From Phocoena phocoena (taxonomy: Eukaryota > Chordata > Mammalia > Artiodactyla > Phocoenidae): DNA of 64,000 bases. The translations under genes were made by a program, and so were the position numbers. The stretch covers positions 47,014,879-47,078,878 of the forward strand of contig NC_089238.1 of NCBI RefSeq assembly GCF_963924675.1, written 5' to 3'. The notes beneath the pieces were generated by a model, which worked only from the letters and a program-made list of their open reading frames with translations, was not told where the DNA came from and did not search any database. Below, in pieces: positions 23,956 through 34,205 of this stretch (within the stretch, counting starts at the first letter, position 1; every line of letters begins with the position of its first letter).

Positions 23956-25400
23956 TGTCACATAAAACTGGCCTCAGAGTTTAGAGTTCAGTGCCAGCTT
24001 TCCCCGAGAGGGCAGCACACTGGGAAAGCCTTCAGCTGGAGGAAGGTGGCAGTTAGAATTGGCGAACATTTTGTAATATGCTTAAGTGATTGGGGAAGAA
24101 AATCCACAAGCATTACGCCATCCCCAGCAGTGGAAAGAAAGAAGGTGGCTTGCCAGGCCAGGGCGGGGGTCTCAGTCTGTGTGGAGAGCAGGCAGTGGGG
24201 CAGCCGCACTCCTGTGACGAATTCCTTTCTCAGGAGGCCAAGTTGGGTTCTAATCCATACCCTCTGTTCCTTTTTTATGGTTGATCTGGTTGATTGATTT
24301 TGCCTATTAAAGCCAAACTCAAACATTTGTCAGCCCAAAAAGCTAAAGACCCAGTGATCTAGTTCTGGAGTGTGACCTCTGGAGGAAGAGAGCCCCAGGT
24401 GTGTGCGAGGGTCTCCAATACCAGCCGAGGCCGTGAATGGAGGCCCAGGATTGTTCTAGGGTCTGGAGTCTGTACAGCAAGGTCCACATCTCCAGCCCTG
24501 TATCCTGCCTCCCTCCAGGGCTTGAAATGTAATCTCCCTCATCCAAGTTTAGGAGTTGGCCCTGGTAGCTAAGGCTGTAAGAACACACTTCCCTTTTCAC
24601 CTTGTATCTATTTCCTTACTTGTCTGACCCTTTTTCCTCTTCTGTGAAACGGACCTGAAGCTCCCTTACCAAGTTATTTTGAGTGCACTCAAGAAACGTG
24701 GGGGTCCACTCCCTCCTCCCTGGTTTCATTCAGCAAGTGTATGGAATCAAGCTGATGCCTGAGGAGGACCAATGGGGCCAGAGAAAGGGGGGGAAATAAA
24801 AAAGAAAGAAGGCAAGAAGAGTTGCTTTACAGATAGATGTCTACAGTCGGAGAACTTAATTTGTGTTTTTATTTTTTGTTCTGGACCCCAGGGATATGTA
24901 CTCTAAATATTCTTAGCTGCTCCCTTTTACTTCTCGTATCCACCATATCTGCACACGTGTTTAGGTGCAGTCCCTTAAGTGTTATTTTCCCTCAAGGCTC
25001 AGGCTTGGATCCTCATACATTCTCCTGGACTGGGCTTATCTGTTCCCATGGCTTTTTTTGCCTTTTTTTAAAAAAACTGTTTCTAGGCTAATCCATATCT
25101 CCAGTCCAAATCTTCTCTCTGGGCCTCAGTTCCTTACAGCAGATACACCAGATAGCTCTATTTCCATTTCCCTCACATTCCCCAAACGTGATATGTCCCA
25201 AACTGAACCATCATCTTTATCCCTGCGCTCCCTTTCTATGAGCCATCCTCCTTCAAGGATTCGTATGTCCATGAGAACCACTATCTACTCAATTTCTGAA
25301 GCCAGAAACTTGATCATCATTGTTAAGTACTTTTGCACTCATTCCTCTCACTTCTAGGATAAAAAAATCCAAGAGAATTAATCCATTAGCAATCTTTCTC
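23956..25400. other. Unique intronic sequence
   Basis: No exon, RNA gene or young repeat recognised. Open frames up to 130 residues (24965-25357) have no recognisable domain. Confidence 0.5.
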
Positions 25401-25404
25401 TTTC

Positions 25405-25516
25405 TTTTTTGGGCCACACCACACGGCATGTGGGATCTTAGTTCCCAACCAGGGATCAGACCTGTGCCCTCTGCCCTGGAAGTGCGGAGTCTTAACCACT
25501 GGACCACCAGGGAGGT
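25405..25516 (-). mobile_element. CHR-type SINE, short form
   Basis: 'gggccacaccacacggcatg', 'gatcttagttcccaaccagg' and the head 'ccactggaccaccagggagg'. Reverse orientation. A second SINE was inserted directly at its head side. Confidence 0.9.
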
Positions 25517-25530
25517 CCCCGAGATGTTTT

Positions 25531-25910
25531 GTTTTGTTTTTTATTTATTTATTGTTTGTTTGTTTGTTTCTGGTTGCATTGGGTCTTTGTTGCTGTGCGC
25601 AGGCTTTCTCTAGTTGCAGCGAGCTGGGGCTACTCTTCATTGCGGTGCGCGGGCTTCTCACTGCAGTGGCTTCTCTTGTGGAGCACGGGCTCTAGGTGCA
25701 CAGGCTTCAGTAGTTGTGGCACATGGGCTCAGTAGTTGTGGCACACAGGCTCAGTAGTTGTGGCTTGTGGGCTCTAGAGCTCAGGCTCAGTAGTTGTGGT
25801 GCACGGGCTTAGTTGCTCCGCGGCACGTGGGATCTTCCCTGACCAGGGCTCGAACCTGTGTCCCCTGCATTGGCAGGCGGATTCTTAACCACTACGCCAC
25901 CAGGGAAGTC
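25531..25910 (-). mobile_element. CHR-type SINE, long form, with extra internal repeats
   Basis: Reverse-oriented: a TTTG/TTTA-rich tail, 'tctctagttgcagcgagctg', then four copies of a unit beginning 'cagtagttgtgg', then 'gcggattcttaaccactacg' and 'ccaccagggaagt'. The flanking copies of CCCCGAGATGTTTT at 25517-25530 and 25911-25924 are its TSD. At about 380 bp it is longer than the other long-form copies. Confidence 0.92.
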
Positions 25911-25924
25911 CCCCGAGATGTTTT

Positions 25925-26676
25925 TAATCCATATACTTTTCCACCAGGATTGGGCACAACGTGTAAGGAGACACCAATAAAATAGGTAATCAAGATAAAT
26001 AATTGTTCAGAGTTGAGTCGACCAGAGGTCCTTTCTGGATTCTGAATCCACCAGATGGCCCATTGGGCAGCCAGCCCAGAGGTCCCAGTAGCACAGGGGA
26101 CCTTAATGTTTACCAGGGGTTGGCAGCATAGCCTGGCCCAGGCCTGCTTCTCTCCATTCACATCACTTCTGGCCTGAATGACTGAGCAGCCCCCTAACTG
26201 TAGAAAATAGATTCATCCTCCAATGTCCACCCACTAGAGACAGTGGCCTATTGAGCATCAACAGTTTAACACATAGGATTAGCTATGTTGTCACACATGC
26301 ACTCACACAAAAGCACCAAGTAGAGCAGAGAGCAGTTTTAGCTTTAGATTGTCCTATCAACTCCCCATCCTTTTGCAGGTAAAAAATGTAAACAGAGCTC
26401 TGGCATGAGTCATCCAACTGGAAGCTGATGCCTTTGGGACCAGCAGTCCCAGGCCCACACTGAGAGGAGGCATTGCAGTGGATGGAACTTCTGCCTTCAC
26501 CTCTGAGATGCAGGGACCTTGTTGGCCCAGTGATGAAGCCCAGGTGCTGCCATACTTCATACCCTTCCCGTGTGCCAGCAGCGAGGAGTGAGGCCTCCTT
26601 TTACAGTCCCTCTGCTCTCTCCCTCCCCAATCCTGGACCATTTGTCAACCAGTTATCTAGTGGGTGAAAGATGGCA
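25925..26676. other. Unique intronic sequence
   Basis: No feature recognised. Confidence 0.5.
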
Positions 26677-26695
26677 TTTTAAAAATTGAGACCAG

Positions 26696-26998
26696 AGGAC
26701 TTCCCTGGTGGCGCAGTGGTTGAGAATCCGCCTGCCAGTGCAGGGAACACGGGTTCGAGCCCTGGTCTGGGAAGATCCCACATGCCACAGAGCAACTAAG
26801 CCCGTGAGCCACAACTACTGAGTCCATGTGCCACAACTACTGAAGCCCATGTGCCTAGAGCCCGTGCTCCGCAACAAGAGCAGCCACTGCAACGAGAAGC
26901 CTGTGCACCACAATGAAGAGTAGACCCTGCTCGCCGCAACTAGAGAAAGCCCACACGCAGCAACAAAGACCCAACACAGCCAAAAATTAATTAATTAA
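26696..26998 (+). mobile_element. CHR-type SINE, long form, ~19-bp TSD
   Basis: 'acttccctggtggcgcagtg', the long body and 'gcaacaaagacccaacacag', then a TTAA-rich tail. Flanked by TTTTAAAAATTGAGACCAG (26677-26695) and a copy with one extra A and one mismatch (26999-27019). Confidence 0.94.
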
Positions 26999-27059
26999 TT
27001 TTTAAAAAATTGGGACCAGGCTTCCTTTCACAAGTTGATCATTTGCTGGCTTTTGCAAT

Positions 27060-27720
27060 AATGAGCTTTCTTTTCCCTTTCCTTTCCTTTTTTTTCTTTA
27101 TTTTTAAACCTCCCTCTGGTGCAGAGGGTTGAGTTAACGCTGTTGCTCAATTTGTGGCATATTGTCCTTGGTCTGGGTAAGGCTGTTCTCTTGGTTTTAG
27201 TCACCTCTACATTGATTTCCTCGCATTTCTTCGTCTTCTCCATTCCCCTCCCCTCTGTAGCCAACCATGCAAATGTGCTCGATATATATTCTCTTATTGG
27301 TGTATTAGGAATTGTTGCTTTGTGTGCATATGTGGAGTTTTTGGATTTGAATTTTTGTTGATCACGTACACACATCTTTAACTTACCTGGCTTGGTGCTC
27401 CAGATCCTTTGTGTATCTTTACTTGGCACTGTGTTCATATCTCTCCTGTGTGCGTGTTTAGTCCATTGCTGGTGTCTGCTGCGCACCACTTCACAGTGTA
27501 CAGGCTCCACGTGGCACTTACCCATTCCCGTTCCTCATCCGGGCTGCCTGCAGCTCACTGCTACCCCGCTCTGTGCTGCAGTGAACTTCCTCTGCTGCTT
27601 TCTGATTGGCCTGTGGGAGGATTTCTCAGGGAAGCATACCAGAAGTGGGCTTGCGGGATCATAGACCAGTGAACTTTCTACGATCATTTCTTCTGGGGAT
27701 TCAAAAGAGGTGATTGTATC
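27060..27720 (-). repeat. Possible old L1 3' region
   Basis: T-rich sequence with phrases such as 'agaagtgggcttgcgggatc' (compare the L1 phrase 'ggattgctgggtcatag') suggests old L1 text. The 165-residue minus frame at 27028-27525 has only low-complexity Lys/Arg-rich content and no domain. Low certainty. Confidence 0.35.
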
Positions 27721-28459
27721 CCATTTCTCTCCATTTTCTCCTAAGTGCTGGGAAGGTATGTTGCTTAGGCTGCTGTAGCTTTTAGCCTAGCTCTGGAGTC
27801 TTGCAGTGATACCGTCCAGAGAAGAGACAAAGGTTGGGGCTTAGTCTCTTGTGGGTCAGTTTGAAGTTTGAGTTTCTTCACTCTGAATAGTTCAGACTCA
27901 CTCTGCTCCTTTCGTGTCCACATACAAAATGATCTGCGACTGCTGACGGTTGTTCTGGCGTCCTGTTGTCCATGGCTGTTTCTAGACCTCTTGTATGGAG
28001 GCAGCATGGCGTAGTGGAAGGAGGCCGTACAACGGAGTTGGGCCGGCATAAGCACACGTTTGACTTTTCCATGTGCTTGGCAGCCCAGTCCATGAGCTGC
28101 AGTCATGCCGTCAGGCCACAAAGTGGGTGTGGAGGGCCCAAGTACAAGGGCATACAGCACAGAGCCTTTCGGGGGGCCCATACCTCTTCCCCCTTCTCGG
28201 CTCGCCGCTTGTGAGACACGAAAGCCTCCAGCAAGAGTGTTGAGAGGAGAGAGCACAGTGGTCCGTGAGTTGGTGTCTAAAGAGTACTGAGCTGTATTAA
28301 AACCTTTCACATGGTGAAATATTTATGGATAAACTTATTGTCTGTAATTGGCTTCAGAATGATCCAGGTGTTGGGGGTAGTGGGTGAGGTAAAGATCAGG
28401 TGACCATATGATTTGTTGTCCAATCCCAGGCATGTTTGAGACTGAAAGAGGGGGCTTTT

Positions 28460-28650
28460 TTTGAATTTTATTTTATTTTTTTTTATACAGACATTCTTAT
28501 TAGTTATCCATTTTATACATATTAGTGTCTACATGTCAGTCCCAATCTCCCGATTCATCCCACCCCACCCCCGCAGCTTTCCCCCCTTGGTGTCCATATG
28601 TTTGTTCTCCACATCTGTGTCTCAATTTCTGCCCAGCAAACCGGTTCATC
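28460..28650 (-). mobile_element. Short L1 3'-end insertion, 18-bp perfect TSD
   Basis: About 190 bp in reverse: an A/T-rich tail (tttgaattttattttatttt), then 'attagttatccattttatac', 'catgtcagtcccaatctccc' and 'tgcccagcaaaccggttcat'. These match the 3' UTR of cetartiodactyl L1 as I recall it. It is flanked by CTGAAAGAGGGGGCTTTT at 28442-28459 and 28651-28668. It is heavily 5'-truncated and has the structure of a genuine retrotransposition. Confidence 0.88.
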
Positions 28651-28744
28651 CTGAAAGAGGGGGCTTTTAATTACACCAGGGCAAGTTTAAACCATGATTG
28701 TCCCCGCAAACCAAGACAAGGACATCTCAGGGGAAAATGAGACA

Positions 28745-28852
28745 GAATTGACCCTGAGTTGATCACTGTTAAACCTGGGTGATGAGTACCTGGGAGCTCA
28801 TTATATCCTATTTTTTGTATGTCTGAAATTTTCCATAATAAAAAGACTTTAT
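28745..28852 (+). repeat. Old L1 3'-terminal fragment
   Basis: 'ctgggtgatgagtacctggg', 'agctcattatatcctatttt' and 'gaaattttccataataaaaa' form the well-known end of old L1 elements. Confidence 0.7.
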
Positions 28853-28865
28853 AAAAGGCAGTGTA

Positions 28866-29059
28866 GGGCTTCCCTGGTGGCACACTGGTTGAGAGTCCGC
28901 CTGCCGATGCAGGGGACGCGGGTTCGTGCCCTGGTCCGGGAGGATCCCACGTGCCGCGGAGCGGCTGGGCCCGTGAGCCATGGCCACTGAGCCTGCGCAT
29001 CCGGAGCCTGTGCTCCGCAACGGGAGAGGCCGCAGCGGTGAGAGGCCCACGTACCGCAA
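28866..29059 (+). mobile_element. CHR-type SINE, cetacean ~200 bp form, 13-bp TSD
   Basis: 'gggcttccctggtggcacac', the ggagcggctgggcccgtgag core, 'gagaggcccacgtaccgc' and a very short A tail. Flanked by AAAAGGCAGTGTA at 28853-28865 and 29060-29072. It inserted just after an old L1 end. Confidence 0.95.
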
Positions 29060-29684
29060 AAAAGGCAGTGTATCTGTCAGACTGCTGAAGCATTCAGAAG
29101 CCCTCCTATACAGGAAATGGCTATTGGGTTCCTAGGCAGCCCCTACCTGGGGTAGAAAGCCCAGGTCACCCCGTGCTGCTCTTCCACCACCTCTGGGCAC
29201 TGCCCTTCGGGGGCAGGATGGGGAGGTGGGGCCCTGCCTGCTGTTGTTGGTAGGAGGAATGAGAAACTTGAGGGTATTCTAGCTCAACATGACTTGGTTT
29301 GGGGCCAGGAAAAAAGGTCAGCCCTTTTTCCTGTCCCCAGAACTTTCAAGGCCTGCCCAGGTGGCAACCGAAGCACCACATCCGCTCCACACCCCAGTGC
29401 TGGTGGCAGGGGTGCCTGCAGTCTGTGCACATGCACGTGTGATTATTTTCCACGCTCTCATCAGGACCACGGGGTTGGGCAGGAAGCAGCATGACTGCAG
29501 TGGTGTTTTAACCGACATGATCCCACTTAACCCTCACTGTGGTATAGCAGTTGCTGGAGCCTTGAGTGGTAGAGGGTAACCTCTGCTGGGAATGGACTCA
29601 AACAAACAGTCTGACATCCCCTTAATTTGTTCTCTCTTTCCGGTTATACAGCTAGACCTTTTTCACACAGTTCCACAAAGTGCG

Positions 29685-30040
29685 GTATTTATTCATCCAA
29701 CAGATGTTTTCGAGAGCCAGCCTATCATCTGCCACACTCTAGGGACACAGCAGTGAAAGAAAAAGACTGCCTTCAGGGGGCTTATATTGTAGTGGGAGTG
29801 CCAGCAGGTGCAGCGGTGGTGAGTGCTAAGAAGAAAAAGTGAACTGAAGGGGGAGTGGGTTAAGAGTGGTGGCTGTTTTAGGTGGTTGTCTAGGAAGGTG
29901 AGCAGGAATGGGCAGATGTCAGAGAGTCTTTATGGGGGGCCAAAAAGCAAGCGCAGCAACATGGGGGGAGCCAGGAGAGGAGGAGGGTCACCCTTCTCAG
30001 ATGCTGCTGATTACTGGAGAATTGACTTTCAGATACCAGC
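29685..30040 (+). repeat. L2 fragment
   Basis: 'tatttattcatccaacagat', 'agggacacagcagtgaaaga', 'gactgccttcagggggctta' and later 'aggaatgggcagatgtcaga' follow the L2 order. Confidence 0.65.
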
Positions 30041-30968
30041 ATGTGGAAGTCATTGGTAACCTTGGTAAGAACAATTTGGGGGATTGGCGTAGTTCAAGAG
30101 GGAATGGAAGGAGAGGGAGTGAAGAAGGCCATTGCAGACAGCTCTTCGAAGGTGCTTTTCATTGTAAATGGGACAGTTGTTAAAAGTGGGGGTGGGATTG
30201 AGAGTATTGTGTAAGACGGGGACCACTGCATGTATGCTGACTCAGTAGAGAGGGAAAATGCATCTAATGGAACTTGTTGTAAATGGTCCTCTGGTATGCT
30301 TTAGCAAATATTAAGTGACCCTGATCATGAGGGAGAGGAGGCCCTGGTTCAGTTTCCTGTTTCCCTTGGAGTTCCCTCTTCTCCAGGCTAAAAGTAAGTC
30401 ACAAATGTTCGGACTGTCCTCAAATATCTGTTTTAACATGCTTTCATCTTCTATTTACAATCTTTCTCGTTTTCCAAATGGTTCTGAACTTTTGGGTTTT
30501 AAATCTGAATCTACAGATTTATTCCTGAGAAAAACACAGCTATCAGCAGAACCTGGCATGTTATTTCAGGAGGCTGATGGATCCTCTGACGTCTGTTCCA
30601 GGAGCGTCCAGTCATGAGGCTGCGTGTCGGATACATTCCCTACACCGTCAGTCACTTAAGGCTCTGAAAATGGCGGAAAAAATGAGAGCCCTGAGGCCTT
30701 ATCTTCTCTCTTCTTCTCTAGATCATCAGTTCCTTGAGGGGAGAAATTATATTTAATGTCTTGGCTTGTTTCCTTACCACTTAATAATAACTGGAATAAA
30801 AATGAGTGAACAGGCAGACTGACTCACTTAGTTGCTCATCCAACTTGAGTGTGGCACATACCTAGCTGTACACTTGTCAGTGATGCACCAAGAGAGGATG
30901 CCATGCTTTGGTAATTTTCGGTAGAGCCAGGAACCCCAGTAACTTCCGCCTTTAAAAAGTTGATCCTT

Positions 30969-31276
30969 GGGGCTTCCCTGGAGGTGCAGTGGTTAAGGAT
31001 CCGCCTGCCTTATGCAGGGGACATGGGTTCGAGCCCTGGTCCAGGAAGATCCCACATGCCACGGAACAGCTATGCCCGTGCACCACAACTACTGAGCCTG
31101 TGCTCTTAAACCTGCGAGCCACAACTATTGAGCCCACGTGCCACAACTACTGAAGCCTGCACACCTAGAGCCCGTTCCCCGCAACAAGAGAAGCCACCGC
31201 AATGAGAAGCCCGTGCACCGCAACGAAGAGTAGCCCCCACTCGCAGCAACGAAGACCCAGTACAGCCAACAACAAC
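30969..31276 (+). mobile_element. CHR-type SINE, long form, diverged 15-bp TSD
   Basis: 'ggggcttccctggaggtgca' through 'acgaagacccagtacagcca' and an AAC/A tail. Flanks AAAAAGTTGATCCTT (30954-30968) and AAAAAGTCTATCCTT (near 31278-31292) differ at two positions. Confidence 0.9.
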
Positions 31277-31324
31277 AAAAAAAGTCTATCCTTTAGGAAA
31301 ATAACCACATCTCCTATTATATTT

Positions 31325-31778
31325 TGCATTGGTTTCCTGTTACTGGTGTAACAAATTATCACAACACAAATTTATTCTCTTAAGTTTCTGGAGGTGAAAT
31401 TCTGAAATGGTCAAGGTGTTGCCAGGATTGCATTTCTTGTGGAGGTTCCAGAGGAGGACCCACTCCCTTGCCTTTTCCAGCTCCTAGAGGCCGCCGGCTT
31501 TCCTTGGTTCATGGCCCCTTCATCCGTCTTCAAAGCCGGCAGCCAGCATTTTCAAATCTCTCTCTGGCATCTGCTTCCCTGGCTCTGTCTCCTTTCCCTT
31601 ATAAAGAGCCTTGTGATTCCACTGGGCCCACCTCAGTGATCCAGGATAGTCTCCCATTTTAAAATCCGTAATTTATCACATCTGCAAAGCCCTTTTCACC
31701 ATACAAGATAGCATTTGCAGCTTCCAGGGATACGGATGTGGGCACCTTTGGGGGACCATTATTCTGCTAACCAGACAT
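31325..31778 (-). mobile_element. MLT1C-like LTR (ERVL-MaLR)
   Basis: 'ttggtttcctgttactggtg', 'taacaaattatcacaacaca', 'gctcctagaggccgccggct', 'cccttataaagagccttgtg' and the end 'gggggaccattattctgcta' match MLT1-class LTRs in reverse. Ancient and without internal genes. Confidence 0.75.
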
Positions 31779-31794
31779 TTCTATACCTCTTTAC

Positions 31795-31935
31795 ACATAT
31801 GTTCTCATTTAGTGGCTAGGTTGGTAAAATGATTCCTGTTTTACAGGGAAAAGTGCAAGGTCAGAGAGGTTAGGCCAATTCCCCTTGGCCCCAGAATTCA
31901 TGGCTTGAATACTGGACTTCTGACTACTGTCCACC
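31795..31935 (-). repeat. MIR-like fragment
   Basis: 'attcctgttttacagggaaa', 'agtgcaaggtcagagaggtt' and 'cttgaatactggacttctga' fit a MIR in reverse. Confidence 0.6.
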
Positions 31936-32790
31936 TCGTTCCATTCTGTTTGGCTGCTTGTGTTTTAGTTCTCCTGTCTTCCATAGATTTCAGTTAGTGA
32001 TACTTGTCAATATTTAGGTTCTTAATGCCAATATTTGGGGAAGTCGATGTGCTGACTTGACGAAATAAGGGAATGTCAAAACCTATGTAAACATAGTCAT
32101 CGAGGCAAAATAGCAAAGTAAAGAAAGAATTTAATTCCCAGTTGGCATGGCCTTCCCATTCCCCATAAACATACATGTGTAAGGTCCAGGACAGAGACTG
32201 CTTAGTGGCTTACTATTTTGTCCACTAACATGTACTTGGTTTTCATGTTAACAGCATATTACTAATATTTTGCTTGCCAGCCAGCCAGACTATGTACCAT
32301 TAGGAGATCCCAGACTTTTTTTAACCTTGGAACTATTAGGAGTAAAGATTTAGGAGGTAGTGCCGCGTTCTTGCTACCACGTTGGAATCTCTTCCTCTGC
32401 CCTCCTTGCTCCCCCGCTCCCATTTTTGTCTCCCAGGCTCCCAAGTAGTCTGAACCAGTCTAGTATAATAGCGCACTTTCCATGTCTTGATAGAAGTCAT
32501 TACTGTTTCAGGGAGCTTAGAATCGATGACCCTTCTTGCCCATGCTTTGTGTCTGGAGGGTCCACGGGAAATACTTTTTAAACTCACTGGTCAGTACCTC
32601 ATAGCTCTCTAGGGTCTCCCCGTCTCTTTCTCTGTGGTACTCAAAGCTGTGGTTGACAGAAAAGCAAACACTGAAGCGTGAAGGTCTTCTCTTACCCTGA
32701 CAGTTCTCTTTCATAGGATTGATCACTCCACTGCTCTTGAGCCCTCAGAACAAGCCCATTCTGTTCTCTTGGCTTCTGCCTCTTCAGGTG

Positions 32791-33001
32791 TCTTTTTTTT
32801 TTTTTTTTTTTTTGCGGTACGCGGGCCTCTCACTGTTGCGGCCTCTCCCGTTGCAGAGCGCTCTGGACACGCAGGCTCAGCGGCCATGGCTCACGGGCCC
32901 AGCCGCTCCGTGTCACGTGGGATCTTCCCGGACCGGGGCACGAACCCGTGTCCCCTGCATCGGCAGGCGGACTCTCAACCACTGTGCCACCAGGGAAGCC
33001 C
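32791..33001 (-). mobile_element. CHR-type SINE, cetacean ~200 bp form
   Basis: A run of about 23 T, 'gcggtacgcgggcctctcac', the core in reverse, then 'gccaccagggaagccct'. No convincing TSD. The core lacks the usual 'caggctccg' segment ('gcagagcgctctggacacgc'), a small internal deletion. Confidence 0.93.
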
Positions 33002-33654
33002 TAGGTGCCATTTCAAAGCACAGTTGTGGCCGACAGGACCGTATCCTCTGAGTTTCTTCCTCCAGAGGATGCCCTGCTGAGAAGGGACCAGGTCTAGGTC
33101 CAGGCAAGAAGCCAGCCAGTGTTCATTTTGCTAAATAACATAACCAAGCTCAGCCTGCAGTGTTGCTGCATGCCAGGGCCCAAGCCAGAGCTGATAGTTT
33201 TTATGGAGTGAATACAGCAGCACGTGTTCTGCATCCTGAGATTATATTGGGAGCTGTGGTGGAGCCTTCTAGCAGACCTCCGGTGACACGAAGGCCAGGG
33301 CTGTCGGCATGAACAGGTGCAAGTTCTGCAGTGCTAGGAAAATGGCATTTTTTAGTATGAGCAGTCACTTAGATGTGTGTCATGTCCATGCACCTGGTGA
33401 GTTAGATACTGGCTGAACATGATCTAATAGTGTGTTCAAGTGTCTTCCTTCTTGTCAGTGAAGAATCTCTATCAGGCGTATATATGGGCATGGGGATGGA
33501 CAATGCCTTCAGGAACCCAGAAATAAACTCTTGGTCCTGTATGGATTATGTGTGAAACTTTCCTTTTTTGTCCTTTTCCCTTTCCTAAATCTCCTTTTCT
33601 CCTCCACCTCCACCTCCAAACAAACACACCATAAAAAAAAAAAAGTTACTTGAA

Positions 33655-34205
33655 GGTTGGAAAATTTAAGTATATCAACAAAGACCCCACGACTTATAGC
33701 ACAGGGAACTCTACCTGGTATTCTGTGATAACCTATATGAGAAAAGAATCTTCTTTTTTTTTTAATTCTTAATGTAGCCTTTTTTTTTTTTTTGGGCTAT
33801 GTTTGGTCTTCGTTGCTGTGCATGGCTTTCTCTAGTTGCGGCGAGCGGGGGTGCTCTTTGTTGCAGTGTGTGGGCTTCTCATTGCAGTGGCTTCTCTTGT
33901 TGTGGAGCACGGGCTCTAGGCACGTGGGCTTCAGTAGTTGTGGCGCGCGGGCTCAGTAGCTTTGGCGCGTGGGCTTAGTTGCTCTGTGGCATGTGGGATC
34001 ATCCCGGACCAGGGGTCGAACCCATGTCCCCTGCAGTGGCAGACAGATTCTTAACCACTGCGCCACCAGGGAAATCCTGAGAAAAGAATCTGAAAAAGAA
34101 TGAATATATGTATATGTATAACAATCATTTTGCTGTACACCTGAAACTAACCCAACATTGTAAATCAACTATATTTCAATAAAATTAAAATGTTAAAAAA
34201 AAAAA
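33655..34205 (+). mobile_element. Cetartiodactyl L1 3' end, interrupted by a SINE
   Basis: The left part ('agcacagggaactctacctg', 'gtattctgtgataacctata') and right part ('ttgctgtacacctgaaacta', 'acattgtaaatcaactatat', A tail) are one L1 3' UTR split at 33751/34078 by a SINE. Only the 3' end is present, as in 5'-truncated L1 copies. Confidence 0.88.
33752..34077 (-). mobile_element. CHR-type SINE, long form, inside an L1; perfect 14-bp TSD
   Basis: Reverse-oriented: T-rich tail, 'tctctagttgcggcgagcgg', then 'cagattcttaaccactgcgc' and 'caccagggaaatcc'. Flanked by TGAGAAAAGAATCT at 33738-33751 and 34078-34091, both within the L1. Confidence 0.95.

Noticed and set aside
27028..28310. Minus-strand open frames of 165 and 181 residues.
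   Set aside because: No domain seen. The first is in sequence that looks like old L1 and has a low-complexity Lys/Arg-rich end; the second has no supporting splice or start context.
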